DNA of 64,000 nucleotides from Palsa-89 sp963824345 (GTDB taxonomy: Bacteria > Acidobacteriota > Terriglobia > Bryobacterales > Bryobacteraceae), in the NCBI GenBank assembly GCA_963824345.1, contig CAWGOZ010000014.1, positions 71,986-135,985 on the forward strand, in the 5' to 3' direction. The notes beneath the pieces were generated by a model, which was given only the letters and a program-made list of their open reading frames with translations, made no database searches and had not been told where the DNA came from. Position numbers and translations under genes: made by a program. Each line of letters opens with the position of its first letter. Position 1 is the stretch's first letter. Below, piece after piece: positions 16,497 through 25,625 of this stretch.

Positions 16497-17866
16497 TTTT
16501 CGAGAATGGACTTAACCTTTGCGGTGAATTGATCGGCCAGCGCGCCGTCGATCAAGCGGTGATCGAAGGTGAGCGCGAGATAGGCCACGGAGCGGATGGC
16601 GATGGCATCGTCAACCACCACCGGGGTTTTCTCCACGGCGCCGACTCCCAGAATCGCCACCTGCGGCTGGTTGATGACGGGCGTGGCGAAAACACTTCCG
16701 AAGCTGCCGAAATTGGTGATGGAGAAGGTGCCGCCCTGCACTTCATCGGGCTTGAGCTGGCGCGAGCGGGCGCGCGTGGAGAGGTCCACGATGGCGCGTT
16801 GAAGTCCAACCACGTTCTTTTCGTCGGCACTGCGAATCACGGGAACGATCAGGCCGTTTTCGAGCGCCACCGCGATCCCCAGATTGATTTCGTTGTGATA
16901 GATGATGTTGGTGCCTTCGATGGAAGCGTTCACGATGGGGTAATGACGCATGGCTTCCGCGGCCGCCTTGGCGACGAACGGCAGGAAAGTGAGCGAGTAG
17001 CCGTAGCGCTGCTGGAATTCGGCCTTATTGCGCTCGCGCATCTTCGCGATTCTGGTCATGTCGATCTTATGGACCGTGGTGACGTGCGCCGAGGTACGCT
17101 TGCTCATCACCATGTGCTCGGCGATGCGCTGACGCATGACGCTCATCGGTTCCACGCGGGCCCGCGGGGCTTCGGCGCGCGGCATGATAGCGGGGGTGGC
17201 GACCGGCGGAGCCGCGGGAACGGCCGGAGTGTAGACGGCAGGGACGGTGGAAGGCGCAATCGCGGCCGGCGCGCTAGCTTGGGCCATGGTCCGCGCACCT
17301 TGCGCCGACATATAAGCTTCCAGATCCTGCTTGGTGATGCGTCCTCCGCTGCCGCCAGTGCCCTTTACCTGGCGAAGATCGATACCGTATTCGCGAGCCA
17401 TCTTGCGCACCAGCGGCGACAGGGGGCCCGCGGGCGATTCGGCTTCGATGGGAGGCGCGGGCTCTTCCACTGGGATGGGATATGGTCCCGCGGAGTGGGA
17501 CACGGGTTCCGGGAGGGGTTCTGGAGCCGGAGGCGCCTTGGCGGCTGGAGGCGCAGGAGTTGGTTTCGGCGCCGGCTGCGCCGCGGGAGCAGCGGCTGCG
17601 GGCTTGGCGGGCGCCGACGCTCCGTTGCCCGCGCTTTCTTCGATGCGGCCAACCACGGTGCTGATGGCGACGGTCTTACCTTCCTCGACCAGCACTTCTT
17701 TCAAGACGCCGGCGGTGGGCGACGGGATCTCGGTGTCCACTTTGTCGGTGGAAATCTCAAAGAGCGGCTCGTCGCGATCCACGTGCTCCCCAGGCTTTTT
17801 CAGCCATTTCGTCAGGGTGCCCTCCACGATACTTTCGCCCATTTGCGGCATTACTACGTCTGTCAT
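16475..17866 (-). CDS. 2-oxoacid dehydrogenase complex E2 (dihydrolipoamide acyltransferase)
   Basis: Transfers acyl groups from lipoate to CoA. The 463-residue protein has an N-terminal lipoyl domain (MTDVVMPQMGESIVEGTLTK; lipoylated Lys in EISTDKVDTEIPS), a long Ala/Pro linker, an E3-binding domain (SPLVRKMAREYGIDLRQVKG) and the catalytic domain with DHRLIDGALA. The N-terminus resembles succinyl or branched-chain E2 more than acetyl E2, but specificity is not secure. The start at 17866 overlaps lipB by 4 bp; the long open frame upstream only shadows lipB. No E1 gene is adjacent. Confidence 0.92.
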   Translation of the reverse strand: MTDVVMPQMGESIVEGTLTKWLKKPGEHVDRDEPLFEISTDKVDTEIPSPTAGVLKEVLVEEGKTVAISTVVGRIEESAGNGASAPAKPAAAAPAAQPAPKPTPAPPAAKAPPAPEPLPEPVSHSAGPYPIPVEEPAPPIEAESPAGPLSPLVRKMAREYGIDLRQVKGTGGSGGRITKQDLEAYMSAQGARTMAQASAPAAIAPSTVPAVYTPAVPAAPPVATPAIMPRAEAPRARVEPMSVMRQRIAEHMVMSKRTSAHVTTVHKIDMTRIAKMRERNKAEFQQRYGYSLTFLPFVAKAAAEAMRHYPIVNASIEGTNIIYHNEINLGIAVALENGLIVPVIRSADEKNVVGLQRAIVDLSTRARSRQLKPDEVQGGTFSITNFGSFGSVFATPVINQPQVAILGVGAVEKTPVVVDDAIAIRSVAYLALTFDHRLIDGALADQFTAKVKSILENWSEEVL

Positions 17867-18534
17867 GAATATGTCTCCGTGTATGAAAGGCCGGCTTCCT
17901 GATGCTCGCGGCTCGGCCCAAACTGCTTGGCGAAGCTGGTGGACAGCGCGGCGAGCACTTCGGCGTGGCTGGAGTTCGAACCCAGTTCCTGCATGGACGT
18001 GACCGGCTTGGTTAGACCGCAGGGAACGATGTACTGAAAGTAGCGAAGATCGGTTGAATGATTCAACGCAAAACCATGCGAGGTGACCCAGCGGCTGATG
18101 TGAATTCCAATCGAGGCCAATTTCCTGCCATCGACCCAAACGCCGGTGCAGCCTGGGACGCGTCCGGCGAAAATCCCAAATTGCGCGACGGCATCGATGA
18201 TGACTTGTTCGATCGCGCGAACATAGGCGCCCACGTCGCGCTTCCATTCTCGCAAATCCAGGATGGGATAGCCGACGATCTGGCCGGGGCCGTGATAGGT
18301 GATGTCGCCGCCGCGGTTGGTGGCGTGATACTCGATGCCGGCGCTCTCAAGCGCTGCCTGGCTGGCTAACAGGTTCGCGGCGCGGCCATTGCGGCCTTGC
18401 GTGATCACATGCGGGTGCTCGACGAACAAGAGCTGATCTGGAATGCGCCCCAGCTTGCGCTGCTCGACCAAATCCTCTTGGATGGCAAGCGCATCGGCAT
18501 AGCGCATGCGCCCCAGGTCTTGAACTTCAAGCAT
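17863..18534 (-). CDS. lipB: Octanoyl-ACP:protein octanoyltransferase
   Basis: Moves octanoate from acyl carrier protein to the lipoyl domains of E2 and GcvH, the first step of lipoate assembly. Signature residues: VEHPHVITQGRNG, RGGDITYHGPGQIVGYPILD, the catalytic Lys in GRKLASIGIH, and the catalytic Cys in VPCGLTKPVTSM. At 223 residues it is full length. It overlaps lpdA by 8 bp upstream and the E2 gene by 4 bp downstream, so lipoylation is co-expressed with its target. lipA is not in the window. Confidence 0.95.
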   Translation of the reverse strand: MLEVQDLGRMRYADALAIQEDLVEQRKLGRIPDQLLFVEHPHVITQGRNGRAANLLASQAALESAGIEYHATNRGGDITYHGPGQIVGYPILDLREWKRDVGAYVRAIEQVIIDAVAQFGIFAGRVPGCTGVWVDGRKLASIGIHISRWVTSHGFALNHSTDLRYFQYIVPCGLTKPVTSMQELGSNSSHAEVLAALSTSFAKQFGPSREHQEAGLSYTETYS

Positions 18535-19936
18535 TGATGGTGAGTCCGTAGACGTTGTTAAACGCCTCGCCCATGGCTTCGTACAGCGTGGGGTGCGCGT
18601 GGATGGTGCCCATCAATGTCTCGACGGTCGCTTCCGCTTCCATGGCCAGCACGGCTTCCGACACTAGTTCGTAAGCTTCGGGCCCAATGATGTGGACACC
18701 CAGGATCTCGCCGTATTTCTCTTCGGCTACCACCTTCACAAAACCGTCGTGACTGCCGAGAATGGTGGCCTTACTGTTAGCGGCGAAGGGAAACTTGCCG
18801 ATCTTGACCGCGAATCCTTGCGCGCGCGCCTGTGCTTCGGTGAGACCGACGCTGCCGATGCCAGGTTCGGTGTAGGTGCAGCCGGGGATGCGATTGCGAT
18901 TAATCGGCTTGGCCGGCTTGCCCGCCATATGCGCCACAGCCACCATGCCTTCCATGGTTGCGACGTGCGCCAATTGCGGGGTTCCCGCCACGACGTCGCC
19001 GATGGCATAAACGCCGGGCTCGGCGGTAAGCTGATGCCCGTCGACTTTCACGAAACCGCGATCAAGCTCGACCTTCAGCTTATCGAGGCCGATGTTTTCG
19101 GTGTTCGGCTTGCGGCCCACGGCGACCAGCAAGGTCTCGGCTTCCAGATCCTCGCGCTTTCCGTTCGCCAGCGCTGCGCATAGTCTGACGCCGTTCTCGG
19201 TGCGGGTGATGCTCTCGGCCTTGGCGCCGGTTTCGCAGCGGATCCCGGTCTTCTTGAAATAGCGCTCCAGTTCCTTGGAGATTTCCTCATCTTCCACCGG
19301 AACCAGGCGTGGGAGCATCTCAAGCACCGTGACCTTGGTCCCGAAGCGATTGAAGATGGATGCGAACTCGACGCCTACCGCGCCCGCGCCGATGATCAGC
19401 ATGGTCTTGGGGATGACGGGGAGCTGGAGGATCTCGATGTTGGTCAGGATGGTCTTGGCGTCCGGCTCCAGGCCGGGAAGCATGCGCGCGTCCGAGCCCG
19501 TGGCGATGATGACGTTTTTGGTCTCGAGCGTTTGAACGCCGGTCTCGGACTTGACCTCGACCTGCAGGGCGCCACTGCCCGAGCGCGGCAGAATGGTTCC
19601 GTAACCCTTGACCCATTCGACCTTGTTCTTCTTCATCAGGAACTCGACGCCTTTGGCGTGCTTGGACACAATCTTGTTTTTGCGATCCAGAACCTTGGCG
19701 TAATCGAGCCGCGCGTTTTCGCAGGAGATGCCTTCGTCGGCGGGGTTGACAAAGTGCTCCCACAGGTCGGCCGTGTGGAGCAGGGCTTTGGTCGGGATGC
19801 AGCCTACGTGCAGGCAGGTCCCACCCAGCTTGGGGTCTTTTTCGATAATGGCGGTCTTCAAACCGAACTGGCCGGCGCGTACCGCCGCGGAGTAGCCACC
19901 GGGGCCGCTCCCGATCACTATCAAGTCATAGGTCAT
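18527..19936 (-). CDS. lpdA: Dihydrolipoyl dehydrogenase (E3)
   Basis: Flavoprotein that reoxidises dihydrolipoamide on E2 with NAD+. The 469 residues include the FAD motif VIGSGPGGYSAAVRAGQ, the redox disulfide in GGTCLHVGCIPTKALLH, the NAD-binding IIGAGAVGVEFASIFNRFG, and the C-terminal base in HAHPTLYEAMGEAF. It is first in the lpdA-lipB-E2-DinB run. It could serve both E2 proteins in this window, since no other E3 was seen. Confidence 0.96.
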   Translation of the reverse strand: MTYDLIVIGSGPGGYSAAVRAGQFGLKTAIIEKDPKLGGTCLHVGCIPTKALLHTADLWEHFVNPADEGISCENARLDYAKVLDRKNKIVSKHAKGVEFLMKKNKVEWVKGYGTILPRSGSGALQVEVKSETGVQTLETKNVIIATGSDARMLPGLEPDAKTILTNIEILQLPVIPKTMLIIGAGAVGVEFASIFNRFGTKVTVLEMLPRLVPVEDEEISKELERYFKKTGIRCETGAKAESITRTENGVRLCAALANGKREDLEAETLLVAVGRKPNTENIGLDKLKVELDRGFVKVDGHQLTAEPGVYAIGDVVAGTPQLAHVATMEGMVAVAHMAGKPAKPINRNRIPGCTYTEPGIGSVGLTEAQARAQGFAVKIGKFPFAANSKATILGSHDGFVKVVAEEKYGEILGVHIIGPEAYELVSEAVLAMEAEATVETLMGTIHAHPTLYEAMGEAFNNVYGLTINA

Positions 19937-19961
19937 TATTTTTCAGGATAACATCTCGATC

Positions 19962-20927
19962 TCAGCGAACCGGCTTGGCGGCATCCTTCGCGGCGCGCCA
20001 GCGGCGGCCGAGGGCGGGAATGATGGCGCCTCCGATATTCGCGAGATTGGCATCGGGCAACGGCGGCCGTTCGGCCCTGGGGTTGACGGAGCGGAGCAGC
20101 GTGCCCATGAAACGCCCCAGCGCGCGCAGTTTCTCGCCGAGGGAATAGCGCAGCTTGCGGCCGTTGGCGCGAACCACCAACACTGTCACGTCGTCTTCGG
20201 ACAGATTTTCGGGATAGCGAGTCTCGATTTCGGCGAGCAACGTCGCAGTGAGCCGGTCCGGCGCGACATCGCCCAGCACGCGCAGGATGCGCAGAATCCC
20301 GTCCTCGCCCAGCATCTCGCCGTCGGCGTCGCGCGATTCGATAAGTGCATCGGTGTAGCTGAGCAGGCAGTCGCCGGGCTGAAGTTCGACATCGAACTGT
20401 TCGTACTCGGCGGCCTCAAAAAGCCCCAGCGGGATGTTGCTGGGCGCGGCGCGGAGCGAGGGGATGTTGTTGCCGAGGAAATCCCATCGGCGTTCGGCGG
20501 CGCGATAGAGAATCGGCCGCGGGTGACCGGCGTTGCAGACCGTGAGGCGGCGGCTGGGCTCGAAGAAGGTGGTGACAACCGCGGTGGCGAATGCGCCGGT
20601 GCGCGGCAGAACCGAGAACTGCTGATTGAGCAGGCGCACGAACTCGGTCTGATCGAGGCGGTTGACGAAGCGGCGCATCAAAATGCGCAAATCGGCGGCG
20701 GTGTTGGCTACCGTGTTTCCGTGTCCGGCAACGTCGGCCAACAGCAAGCGGCTGATGCGTCCGGTGGCGCAACTGGAGGCGTAGTAGACGTCGCCGCCGG
20801 CGTGGGCTTGACCAAAGGGCTTGCTGTAGACCCAGGCGTCCAACCCGCCGAATTGAACCGCCTGCGCGGTGAGCTGGCTGCCGCCCCACACTTCCATGCA
20901 TTGCATTTGCCGTTGCTGATCACTCAT
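19962..20927 (-). CDS. SpoIIE/RsbU-type PP2C serine phosphatase
   Basis: A cytosolic phosphatase of the family that dephosphorylates anti-anti-sigma (STAS) proteins. Metal-binding acidic residues are visible in AGGDVYYASSCATGR, LLLADVAGHGNTVAN, DCLLSYTDALIESRD and SEDDVTVLVVRA. No sensor domain precedes the catalytic part. I chose the start MSDQQRQMQCMEVWGG at 20927; in-frame ATGs at 20942 and 20978 exist but would push into the divergent gene's promoter. A possible substrate is the STAS protein at 33300-33659, but no linkage shows this. It is 25 bp upstream of lpdA on the same strand. Confidence 0.82.
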   Translation of the reverse strand: MSDQQRQMQCMEVWGGSQLTAQAVQFGGLDAWVYSKPFGQAHAGGDVYYASSCATGRISRLLLADVAGHGNTVANTAADLRILMRRFVNRLDQTEFVRLLNQQFSVLPRTGAFATAVVTTFFEPSRRLTVCNAGHPRPILYRAAERRWDFLGNNIPSLRAAPSNIPLGLFEAAEYEQFDVELQPGDCLLSYTDALIESRDADGEMLGEDGILRILRVLGDVAPDRLTATLLAEIETRYPENLSEDDVTVLVVRANGRKLRYSLGEKLRALGRFMGTLLRSVNPRAERPPLPDANLANIGGAIIPALGRRWRAAKDAAKPVR

Positions 20928-20977
20928 GTTGATAGCACTCATGTTGGCATGACTCAGCGCCGAGGACGATTTTGACA

Positions 20978-20983
20978 TATAAT
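20978..20983 (+). promoter_or_regulatory. Possible -10 box close to a start codon
   Basis: A perfect TATAAT lies only 7 bp before the ATG at 20991 and directly follows a TTGACA. The spacing between the hexamers is wrong for a sigma-70 -35/-10 pair, so only the TATAAT may matter. If used, transcription would start at or next to the ATG and the mRNA would be leaderless. Confidence 0.3.
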
Positions 20984-20990
20984 CGCCCCG

Positions 20991-21767
20991 ATGCTGTTAA
21001 AGACAGCCCGAGTGGGCTTGATGCTCGTTTTCCCGGCGCTAGCGCCCGTGCGGGCGCAATGGCTGAAACTGCCAGACAAAGGGATTCCGCGGACAGCGGA
21101 CGGTAAACCGAATCTGGCAGCGCCGGCTCCGCGCAAAGCCGACGGCAAGCCCGATCTGTCGGGAATCTGGCTGGCACCCGGGCCGAAATATCTGGAGAAC
21201 ATTGCGGCCGACCTGAAGCCTGAGGACGTTCCGATGCAGCCCTGGGCGGCGGCGCTGACCAAGGATCGCTCGAGTGGCGCGCACGCGGCCGAAGAATCGG
21301 ACGCTAATTGTTTGCCGCAGGGCGTGCCGAAAATCAACGTTGCGCCACTGCCGTTCAAGATTGTACAAAACCCGGACGAAGTCATCATTCTTTACGAGGC
21401 GTTCGGGCAGTACCGGCAGGTGTTCATGGATGGGCGCCAGTTACCGCAAGACCCGAATCCCGCGTGGCTGGGTTATTCGGTGGGTAAGTGGGATGGCGAT
21501 GCGTTAGTGGTGGAGACGTTGGGCTTCAACGGCAAGACCTGGCTGGATCAGTTGGGCCATCCGGCGACCGAGGCGCTGCATGTGACGGAACGCTTTCGCC
21601 GGCCGGACTTCGGCCACCTGGAACTTCAGGTTACGATCAACGATCCCAAGGCTTACAGCAGGCCCTGGAAGGTGCTGGAGAGATTTCAGTTGTTGCCGGA
21701 TACCGACCTCCTCGAATTCGTATGCAACGAGAACAACCGGGATCTGGAGCACTTACCGGCGCACTAG
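20991..21767 (+). CDS. Secreted protein of unknown function
   Basis: Not recognised beyond being of a type I associate with Acidobacteria. The 258-residue product has a signal peptide (LMLVFPALAPVRAQ). The N-terminal mature part carries two similar motifs, RTADGKPNLAAPAPR and RKADGKPDLSGIW, and the second half is all-beta (QVFMDGRQLPQDPNPAWLGY, SVGKWDGDALVVETLGFNG, HVTERFRRPDFGHLELQVT). The D-G-R-Q-x-P and W-D-G-D-x-L-V-V-E-T patterns recur in secreted acidobacterial proteins. No catalytic motif can be named. It is transcribed alone, divergent from the phosphatase gene, and its 3' side faces a 19-bp tandem repeat. Confidence 0.7.
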   Translation: MLLKTARVGLMLVFPALAPVRAQWLKLPDKGIPRTADGKPNLAAPAPRKADGKPDLSGIWLAPGPKYLENIAADLKPEDVPMQPWAAALTKDRSSGAHAAEESDANCLPQGVPKINVAPLPFKIVQNPDEVIILYEAFGQYRQVFMDGRQLPQDPNPAWLGYSVGKWDGDALVVETLGFNGKTWLDQLGHPATEALHVTERFRRPDFGHLELQVTINDPKAYSRPWKVLERFQLLPDTDLLEFVCNENNRDLEHLPAH

Positions 21768-21781
21768 AGCACCGCTTCCTT

Positions 21782-21918
21782 ACGGTCGCGGCTCGGAAGG
21801 ACGGTCGCGGCTAGGAAGGACGGTCGCGGCTCGGAAGGACGGTCGCGGCTAAGAAGGACGGTCGCGGCTCGGAAGGACGGTCGCGGCTCGGAAGGACGGT
21901 CGCGGCTAGGAAGGACGG
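21782..21918. repeat. 19-bp tandem repeat, seven copies
   Basis: Seven consecutive copies of ACGGTCGCGGCTCGGAAGG, plus ACGG of an eighth, lie between two convergent genes. Copies differ only around positions 13-14 (CTCGG, CTAGG or CTAAG). The seventh copy, of the CTAGG type, supplies the TAG stop of the MetE-like gene on the minus strand. There are no spacers, so it is not a CRISPR array. The core GACGGTCGCGG also occurs inside the MITE-like element at 36822-36950. Confidence 0.93.
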
Positions 21919-23075
21919 CGGCCCCAGAGACGCGTTGAAGCGAGATCGGCGCCTTGGCGGAGCGACTTGAGTTTCAACCAGACCACGGGTTCGATGACGT
22001 ACTCGCGATTGGTGAAGGTGCCGAATCCGCAGTCCGCGCTGGCGATGACGCGCTCGCGATCGCCAACCACGGCAACGGCCTCTTCCAGGCGACGCGCGAC
22101 CACCTCCGGGTGCTCGACGATATTGCTGTTGCTCTCGACGACGCCGGGCAGAAGCAGCATATGATCGGGCAGTTTGTTGCGGCCGAGAGCTCCAAGTTCG
22201 TGCTGGTGGCGCGGATTGCCGAACTCGATACTGAGCGCGCCGACATTGGCCTGATAGAGGACCGGCAAGATAAGATCGAGCGCGACATCGTAGAGATGGG
22301 GACCGTTCCAGTTGCCCCAGCAGCAGTGCAAGCGGACGCGATCGCGCGGGATGCCATCGAGAGCCTGATTGAGCGCGGCCACGTGCATTTCGGCGGCCTG
22401 CACGAATTCCCGGTCGGGCAGATCGCGGTAGAACATGGAGCGGTCCATGGCGAGATCCGGCGAGTCGATCTGCAGCAGCAGGCCGGCGCGATGGATGGCG
22501 GTGTATTCGTTGCGCATCTCGCGAGCCAGCGCGGTTAAGTACGATTCCTGCGAATCGTAAAACGCGTTCAGCATGGTGGTGGAGATGATGCCGGGCGAAG
22601 GCGCGGTCATAAAGGACTCGGCGAAAGCGCCCGCCGCCTGGGCATTCTTTTGAAACCGGGCGATCTCCTCCGCGATCGCGGACGCATCGAGATAGTGCAG
22701 CTCGGACTGCGCCTCGGGAGCGTTTTGCATGCGGCTGCGCTTGGGGAAACGGCGCATCAAGTCTTCGACCAAGGCAGGAAATTCTTCGAAGTCGCGCCCG
22801 CGCCGGCGTTTGGATTCACCCGCGAAACCCGACATGCGGCGGGGCACGTAGGTTTGAAAGCCCACGCGCTGTTGTTCGCCGTCGTTGCCGACGTCGATAC
22901 CGGCCTCGGCCTGTTTGGCGATGACCTGGCGCACGGCGCGATCCATCTCATCGGCGAGCCGGCGTTCGTCGACAGGCTGGCCTTCCTCGCGGTCGATCAG
23001 CAATTCGGAAAGCGCTTCGCTGCGCGGGAGACTGCCGACGTGGGTGGTCAGGATGCGATCCCGACTGAGGATCAT
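21906..23075 (-). CDS. MetE-like (cobalamin-independent methionine synthase superfamily) protein
   Basis: A 389-residue TIM-barrel protein of the MetE C-terminal/UROD-like superfamily. It begins ILTTHVGSLPRSEALSELL and has likely zinc ligands in RLHCCWGNWNGPH (His and Cys) and in IASADCGFGTF (Cys). Single-domain members include core methyltransferases, epoxyalkane:CoM lyases and other thiol alkyltransferases, so methionine synthesis should not be assumed. It is the last gene of the long minus-strand catabolic run and lies 16 bp after the E2 gene. Its stop codon is inside the 19-bp repeat array. Confidence 0.82.
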   Translation of the reverse strand: MILSRDRILTTHVGSLPRSEALSELLIDREEGQPVDERRLADEMDRAVRQVIAKQAEAGIDVGNDGEQQRVGFQTYVPRRMSGFAGESKRRRGRDFEEFPALVEDLMRRFPKRSRMQNAPEAQSELHYLDASAIAEEIARFQKNAQAAGAFAESFMTAPSPGIISTTMLNAFYDSQESYLTALAREMRNEYTAIHRAGLLLQIDSPDLAMDRSMFYRDLPDREFVQAAEMHVAALNQALDGIPRDRVRLHCCWGNWNGPHLYDVALDLILPVLYQANVGALSIEFGNPRHQHELGALGRNKLPDHMLLLPGVVESNSNIVEHPEVVARRLEEAVAVVGDRERVIASADCGFGTFTNREYVIEPVVWLKLKSLRQGADLASTRLWGRRPS

Positions 23076-23091
23076 GAGAGAGTTTCGCCGG

Positions 23092-24258
23092 CTATATCTG
23101 AGCGCTGGTGAGCGCCTCGGCGACGTCCTTCAGAAAGGCCGCTGCCTGTGCGCCATCCACCACGCGGTGATCGCTTGATAGCGTCATGGTAAGGATGGGC
23201 CGGATACCGATCAGGCCGTTCACCGGCACCACACGATCGGCGATGCGCCCCACGGCCAGGACGGCGGCCTGCGGAGGCGTGATGATGGCGCTGAAAGCAT
23301 CAATGCCGAACATACCCAGATTGCTGATGGTGAAGGTGCCCCCGAGAACGTCGGGCGGATGAAGACGGCCGGCTCGAGCGCGCTCGGCCAGGTCCTGCCG
23401 CTTGGCGCTGATGTCGGCCAGGCTGGCGGTGTTGGCGTTCGGAATCACGGCGCCCACCACGCCATCCTTGACCGCGATGGCGATACTGATGTTCACATGC
23501 GGATTGAACTGAATCGCGCTGCCGGTCCAGCTGGCATTCATCTTGGGATGTTTTACGAGCGTGCGGGCCACCAGCGCGACCAGCAGGTCGGTATGAGTAA
23601 TGGCCTTGCCGTGTTTTTCGCGAGCGGCAATGAGGCCGCTGGCATCGATCTCTCGGACCAGGAAAAAGTGCGGAGCGGTGGTCCAACTTTGTGTGGTGCG
23701 CTCGGCCATCAGACGCGCGATGGAGCTAAGCGCGACGGGTTGTGTGGGAACTTCGATGGCTGGAGAAGCTGGGGTGGCCTTCGCGGCGGCCTCCACGTCT
23801 TCACCGCTGATGGTTCCGCCGGGGCCGGTGCCGCGAACCTTCGAGAGGTCCACGCCCAATTCCTTCGCCATGCGGCGCGCCTTGGGCGAGACCTTGGCTT
23901 CGGGAGCTTCCTGGCGGCTGGCGGGCGGCGCTGCGGCGGCTACTGGCGCGGGACGGGCTTGAGCGGTCATGGTTCGAGCGGCAGGCGCGGAGCTGGCGGC
24001 TTCGACGGGCGGCTGCTCGCCGGGGGCAACGATCCAGGCGATGGTCTGGCCTACCGGAATCACGTCACCTGCCGCTGCCTTGACGCCGGCGAGCACGCCA
24101 TCGGCGGTCGCTTCCAGTTCGAGCACCACTTTGTCGGTTTCGATTTCAGCGAGCGCGTCGCCTTTTGCGATCGGGTCGCCTTCCTTCTTGATCCAAGAGA
24201 TGATTTTGCCGGTTTCCTGCGCCATCTCGAGCGCGGGCATCACGATGCTGACTGCCAT
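23092..24258 (-). CDS. Pyruvate/acetoin-type dehydrogenase complex E2
   Basis: Dihydrolipoamide acyltransferase of a 2-oxoacid or acetoin dehydrogenase complex. Order: lipoyl domain (IVMPALEMAQETGKIISWIK; Lys in EIETDKVVLELEA), an Ala/Pro linker, E3-binding domain (VSPKARRMAKELGVDLSKVR), and the catalytic domain ending with SSDHRVVDGAQAAAFL. It is shorter (388 aa) and distinct in sequence from the E2 at 16475-17866. Its E1 subunits lie upstream on the same strand, separated by nitrile hydratase and an M24 gene. It starts one base after the M24 stop. Confidence 0.9.
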   Translation of the reverse strand: MAVSIVMPALEMAQETGKIISWIKKEGDPIAKGDALAEIETDKVVLELEATADGVLAGVKAAAGDVIPVGQTIAWIVAPGEQPPVEAASSAPAARTMTAQARPAPVAAAAPPASRQEAPEAKVSPKARRMAKELGVDLSKVRGTGPGGTISGEDVEAAAKATPASPAIEVPTQPVALSSIARLMAERTTQSWTTAPHFFLVREIDASGLIAAREKHGKAITHTDLLVALVARTLVKHPKMNASWTGSAIQFNPHVNISIAIAVKDGVVGAVIPNANTASLADISAKRQDLAERARAGRLHPPDVLGGTFTISNLGMFGIDAFSAIITPPQAAVLAVGRIADRVVPVNGLIGIRPILTMTLSSDHRVVDGAQAAAFLKDVAEALTSAQI

Positions 24259-25603
24259 CTAACGAGAGACCACCTGTTCGGTTCGGGCGCTGGCTTCCAC
24301 CATTTCGACGATACGTTCGCTGGGCGCCGCGTCGTGTTCGCGCGTGGTGGGAAGCGGGCCGTCGACCGTGAAGTAATGCGCGCCGGCGACCAGCAGCTTT
24401 TCGGCCGGGAAGCGCGTGATCACCTCGTGGCCGGTTTCGGTGACCACGATCTCTTCCTCGATGCGCGCCGCGCTCCAGCCGTCTTTCGACGGCCAGAAAG
24501 TTTCCAGTGCGAACACCATGCCGGGCTTGATTTCGTAAGAATGCTCGAGCGAAACCAGGCGGCTAATGACGGGCTTTTCCCAGATGGCGAGGCCGATGCC
24601 GTGGCCGAACTGCAACGCGAAAGCGGCTTCTTCGTTGGGAAATCCAAACTCCTGCGCCTTCGGCCAGACCGAAGCGATCTCTCCGGTGGTGCGGCCGGGA
24701 CGGATGAGCGAAATGGCCGCGTCCAGATAATCGCGGCAGCGCTCGTAGGCGTCGATCAGAGCGTGCGATGCGTACCCGATGCTGAAGCAGCGGTAGTAAC
24801 AGGTGCGGTAGCCCATGAAGGAATGCAGAATGTCGTAATACACGGGATCGCCGGGGCGCAGCACGCGATCGGAGAACACGTGGGGATGCGGATTGCAGCG
24901 TTCGCCGGAAATGGCATTGACGCCTTCCACGTATTCCGAGCCAAGATCGTACAGAATCTTGTTGACCAAGCCGACGGCTTCGTTCTCGCTCATGCCCGGC
25001 TTCATGGCGCAATAAAGATCGTCATAGGCGGCGTCCACCATCATGGCGGAGGTGTTGAGCAGCGAGATCTCATCCTGCGTTTTGATGATGCGGGCGTCGG
25101 ACATGAGCTGCTGGCCATCCACGACGTTGATGCCTTCGCGCTGGAGGGCGAACAGAATGGGAGGCTCCACTACGTCGATGCCCAGGGGTTCCTTGTGCAA
25201 GCCGCGCATCTCGAGCTCGATCTTGATTTTCTTGGCGACATCTTCGGCGCGGCCCATCTCCGGGCGACATGGCGCCGCGCAATAGCGAGATGCCGGCGCG
25301 CGAACGCTCGCCCAGCCAGGGGCAATTCAATTGATGATGCTTGGCGGCCGAGCCGAAGTCCCACAGGATGGGCTCGTCATTCTGCGGCAGCAACGTAAAG
25401 CGGCTGATCTTGTCCTGCGCCCAGGTGCCGATGTGGGTCGCGGTGATGTAGCGCACGTTGTTCATGTCGAAACACAACAGCGCGCCGATTTCGGATTTTG
25501 CGAGCAACGCTTTGACGCGCGCCAGCCGCTCCTGGCGCAAGCGGTCCATGTCGACGCGCTGCTCCCAATCCACCGCCATGGTTCCGTGAGTTTTCAGTGC
25601 CAC
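24259..25603 (-). pseudogene. M24/creatinase-fold hydrolase, interrupted by a one-base insertion
   Basis: A creatinase-type N-terminal domain (25603 to about 25255; RLARVKALLAKSEIGALLCF, NNVRYITATHIGTWAQDK) and a pita-bread C-terminal domain (24259 to about 25257; FGHGIGLAIWEKP, VFALETFWPSKDGWSAARIE) lie in different frames. Removing one G from CCCGGAG near 25255 joins them through MSP-EMGRAEDVAKK. In the metal site the second Asp of the usual GYxxDxxR motif reads Cys (GYRTCYYRCF), as if the protein does not bind two metals. Relatives include Xaa-Pro peptidases, creatinase and ectoine hydrolase. It is placed between the nitrile hydratase genes and E2. A consensus error is as likely as real inactivation. 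Confidence 0.8.
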
Positions 25604-25625
25604 TTCATGCCTCCGATTCTAAATT

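Noticed and set aside
16529..17902. Open plus-strand frame of 457 codons
   Set aside because: Antisense to the E2 gene; Gly/Arg-rich and without any domain.
21782..21918. CRISPR array
   Set aside because: The units are directly adjacent without spacers and no cas gene is present.
23359..25398. Open plus-strand frame of 679 codons
   Set aside because: It lies antisense to the E2 and M24 genes, has no family motifs, and is the kind of long antisense frame that high-GC coding DNA produces.
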